Shown here: positions 62,198-64,000 of the stretch, one piece after another | How the letters are laid out: each line of letters starts with the position of its first letter | Numbering within the stretch: position 1 is the first letter of the stretch | From: Bradyrhizobium sp. SRS-191 | GTDB lineage: Bacteria; Pseudomonadota; Alphaproteobacteria; Rhizobiales; Xanthobacteraceae | DNA length: 64,000 nt | NCBI RefSeq assembly: GCF_024586915.1 | Contig: NZ_JANBVS010000001.1 | Location: 186,001-250,000, forward strand | Reading direction: 5' to 3' | The notes under the pieces: model-generated | The model's database searches: none | Told to the model about the DNA's origin: nothing | The model's input: only the letters and a program-made list of their open reading frames with translations | Translations under genes and position numbers: made by a program

Positions 62198-62926
62198 ATG
62201 ACGCCCCACACGATCTTCGAGCTGCGCCGCTATCGCTTGCGCCCGGGGCGAAGCGATGCGCTGATCGCGCTGTTCGATGCCGAGTTCGTCGCGCCGCAGG
62301 AAGCACTCGGCATGCGTATCGAAGGCGAATTCCGTGATCGTGACGATCCCGACGCCTTTGTCTGGATACGCTCGTTCCGCGACATGGATTCGCGAGCGCA
62401 GGCGCTGCAGGCGTTCTATGGCGGCCCAATCTGGGCCGCGCATGGCGCTGCGGCCAATGCTACGATGCTCAATTCCGACAATGTGCTGCTGCTGAAGCCA
62501 GCCGGCGCCATTCCGCCATTCGCTCACAACCTGCCGCGGGCAGCGGAGCGCGACCGGCCAGGCGCGAGCGGCATCGTCGTCACCAGCATCTGTTCACTGG
62601 CGCCGGGACAGGAGGCCGGGTTCGCCGAATTGTTCTCCGAGCGCGCCTGTCCGATTCTGCGCGACGCGGGGGCCCGCATCGACGCCATGTTCGTCAGCGA
62701 ACGCAGCCCGAACAGCTTTCCTCGGCTTCCGGTGCGCGAAGGCGAGTCGGTGTTCGTGTGGCTCGAATGCCATGCCGACGCGGAGGCGCTGGCGCAGTGC
62801 CGCGAGCGGCTCTCGCGCAACCCGGAATGGACCGCCGAGATCCTGCCGCGTCTCGACCAACAGTGCTGGCGGCCGATCGAGGTCTCGCACCTGACGCCGA
62901 CCTCACGGTCGCTCTGCGCGTTGTGA
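62198..62926 (+). CDS. NIPSNAP family protein
   Basis: The 242-residue product contains a duplicated dimeric alpha/beta-barrel domain. The first copy has TIFELRRYRLRPGRSDALIA at about 4-23 and FVWIRSFRDMDSRAQALQAFY; the second starts VVTSICSLAPGQEAGFAELF at about 128 and includes ESVFVWLECHADAEAL. NIPSNAP proteins have no single agreed function; several bacterial ones sit with catabolic or detoxifying genes. The ATG at 62198 has GGAAGG seven bases upstream. Control by the divergent TetR gene suggests a role in response to a small molecule. Confidence 0.85.
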   Translation: MTPHTIFELRRYRLRPGRSDALIALFDAEFVAPQEALGMRIEGEFRDRDDPDAFVWIRSFRDMDSRAQALQAFYGGPIWAAHGAAANATMLNSDNVLLLKPAGAIPPFAHNLPRAAERDRPGASGIVVTSICSLAPGQEAGFAELFSERACPILRDAGARIDAMFVSERSPNSFPRLPVREGESVFVWLECHADAEALAQCRERLSRNPEWTAEILPRLDQQCWRPIEVSHLTPTSRSLCAL

Positions 62927-64000
62927 GTCGAACGGCGCGTGCTGCTGAGCGTCGCTTGGCACGCGATGCGGTCGAACCGGCCTTTAGGGAAAAACATGGC
63001 GGAAGGGGTGGATGTCAATCTTTGTTGAAATCACTAACGTTTTTGCCAGCGGTTTTTGAAAAGCTACGGTGTGACCTACGGTGACAATTCGCCACCGTAG
63101 CTTCGATCCAGCCATCGCTCAGCGTTCAACCATCCGGCGCCAGTAGCTGTGCGGCAAGGGTGCTGCTCCACACAAGGCTTCACGGCGGCGGCTATCACGG
63201 CAGAGCCCGATGTGTGAGCGCGCAGACGCTTGGCCCGATCGAGGTCGCGCCTGAAACTGGAGCCAGTTCCACAGCGCGGCTGGTGCGGCATCGGGTCGGC
63301 AATTATCGCGGCGACTTCGGTCAAGCTCCCACCCCCAAGATCCCAGTCGCCTTGGGCACGGATGCGGCTTGCGATCGACCACATCGATATGCGCAGTGGT
63401 TGCTTCGGTTTGGAGCTGCCGGAACAGGAGACGCTGAAGCGCCATCGGCGTTACGGCCGCCTGCTCGTGTTCCGCGCCCGTAGCGTGGTCTGACAAGGGA
63501 GTATGAAAGCGATTCTGCCCTGTGCCGTCGATCGAGCGTGTGCCACCGATCGATTCATGCGGCGAGGAGGGCGAAAAAGGAGCGAAATTGAAAAGGTGGG
63601 AGATTACCCGCCATTTGATTGAAAACTCGCTTAAGTGCATCGGTTCTCAAATGGACCAACATCGTTTCGCTGTGTGACAAAGAACGATTCTCGGGAAATC
63701 CTTTGTGCCGTGGCACACCCCAGCGAAGGAGGAATGGCGAGCAACTCGGGAGCGCTGACGCAGAAGATCTGCGGGGTATTCAGCGTTGAAATTGAAAAAA
63801 GCGCGTTGGTAAGCGCGTCAGCTCTTAAGATCCAATCGTCGCGATGTGACAAGGTCAACTCGTGACACGCTTTTTGACGCGTCACACTAGGCACCGATGG
63901 GTCCCGGAGCGCCGTCACAGACAGTTCTGCGGCCATTCCGTGTTGCAGACCATCTTCTCCATTACGGAGCGGCACCGGCCTCCGAAGGACTTAAGAGGGC
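62927..64000. other. Terminal 1.07 kb without a supported gene
   Basis: The stretch holds a perfect 11-base inverted repeat AAGCTACGGTG / CACCGTAGCTT at 63061-63103 and several overlapping short frames on both strands, none with clear codon bias, ribosome site or recognised domain. From about 63560 the sequence is AT-richer. The frame 63635-63865 (RCVTKNDSREILCAVAHPSE) resembles text I remember as a recurrent intergenic 'hypothetical protein' in Rhizobiales, probably a decayed repeat. Confidence 0.5.

Noticed and set aside
1..64000. tRNA, rRNA, CRISPR arrays, integrases or an intact transposase
   Set aside because: No T-arm GGTTCGAATCC-like sequence, regular repeat-spacer pattern, or transposase or integrase motif was seen on reading both strands; a covariance search could still find a weak RNA gene.

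Overview
The window reads as chromosomal DNA of a slow-growing alphaproteobacterium of the Bradyrhizobium type. The evidence is very high GC with strong GC3 bias in nearly all genes, a phosphatidylcholine synthase, an AcdR/acdS pair, a NasST-controlled nitrite reductase, DUF2336, SdhE and IalB proteins, and dispersed palindromic repeats of the kind seen in these genomes. No rRNA, tRNA, CRISPR array, intact insertion sequence or phage module was found. The call to genus level is inference from gene content.

Layout. 0-8.3 kb: the end of a membrane protein (perhaps a beta-glucan synthase), a SPOR-like envelope protein, glmU and glmS (amino-sugar supply for the cell wall), a LysE exporter, a DUF502 protein and a VOC protein. 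8.3-18 kb: a GDSL autotransporter esterase, a DUF1932 dehydrogenase, recG, then sdhE-mfd in a 1-base overlap, with a 36-residue membrane protein convergent to mfd. 18-24 kb: two palindromic repeats, then three minus-strand genes: a lone YejA-like binding protein, an AMP-binding protein lacking its ATP loop, and a GGDEF-like protein lacking its signature. 23-30 kb: IalB, HspQ, an AEC carrier, a UbiH-type hydroxylase, pcs-terC, a quinone oxidoreductase and a YkgJ protein. 30-36 kb: a luciferase-like monooxygenase, argD with an arginine-rich leader, a DUF2336 protein and rimO.

36-42 kb is a nitrogen-assimilation block: nasT-nasS, a leader with a near-consensus sigma-54 promoter and two hairpins, then the siroheme nitrite/sulfite reductase and a flavin reductase with an N-terminal Fe-S domain. 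42-46 kb carries the 5-oxoprolinase genes pxpB-pxpC-pxpA divergent from an RraA-family gene and a cupin. 46-49 kb carries acdR divergent from acdS. From 48.6 to 50.8 kb lies an atypical, repeat-bearing and less GC-rich stretch with a single-copy membrane protein and a 47-residue membrane ORF. 50.8-58.5 kb has a PheC-like dehydratase, DUF1993, and a complete sugar-type ABC importer with a 2-hydroxyacid dehydrogenase. 58.8-63 kb has an LTxxQ-motif periplasmic protein, a sulfotransferase-like protein and a TetR/NIPSNAP pair around a long palindrome. The last kilobase holds no gene I can support.

The most notable find is upstream of argD. A good sigma-70-type promoter is placed so that transcription would begin at, or one base from, the ATG of a 30-codon ORF in which 12 codons are arginine. 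A strong hairpin with a short T run lies between this ORF and argD. This looks like a leaderless arginine attenuator.
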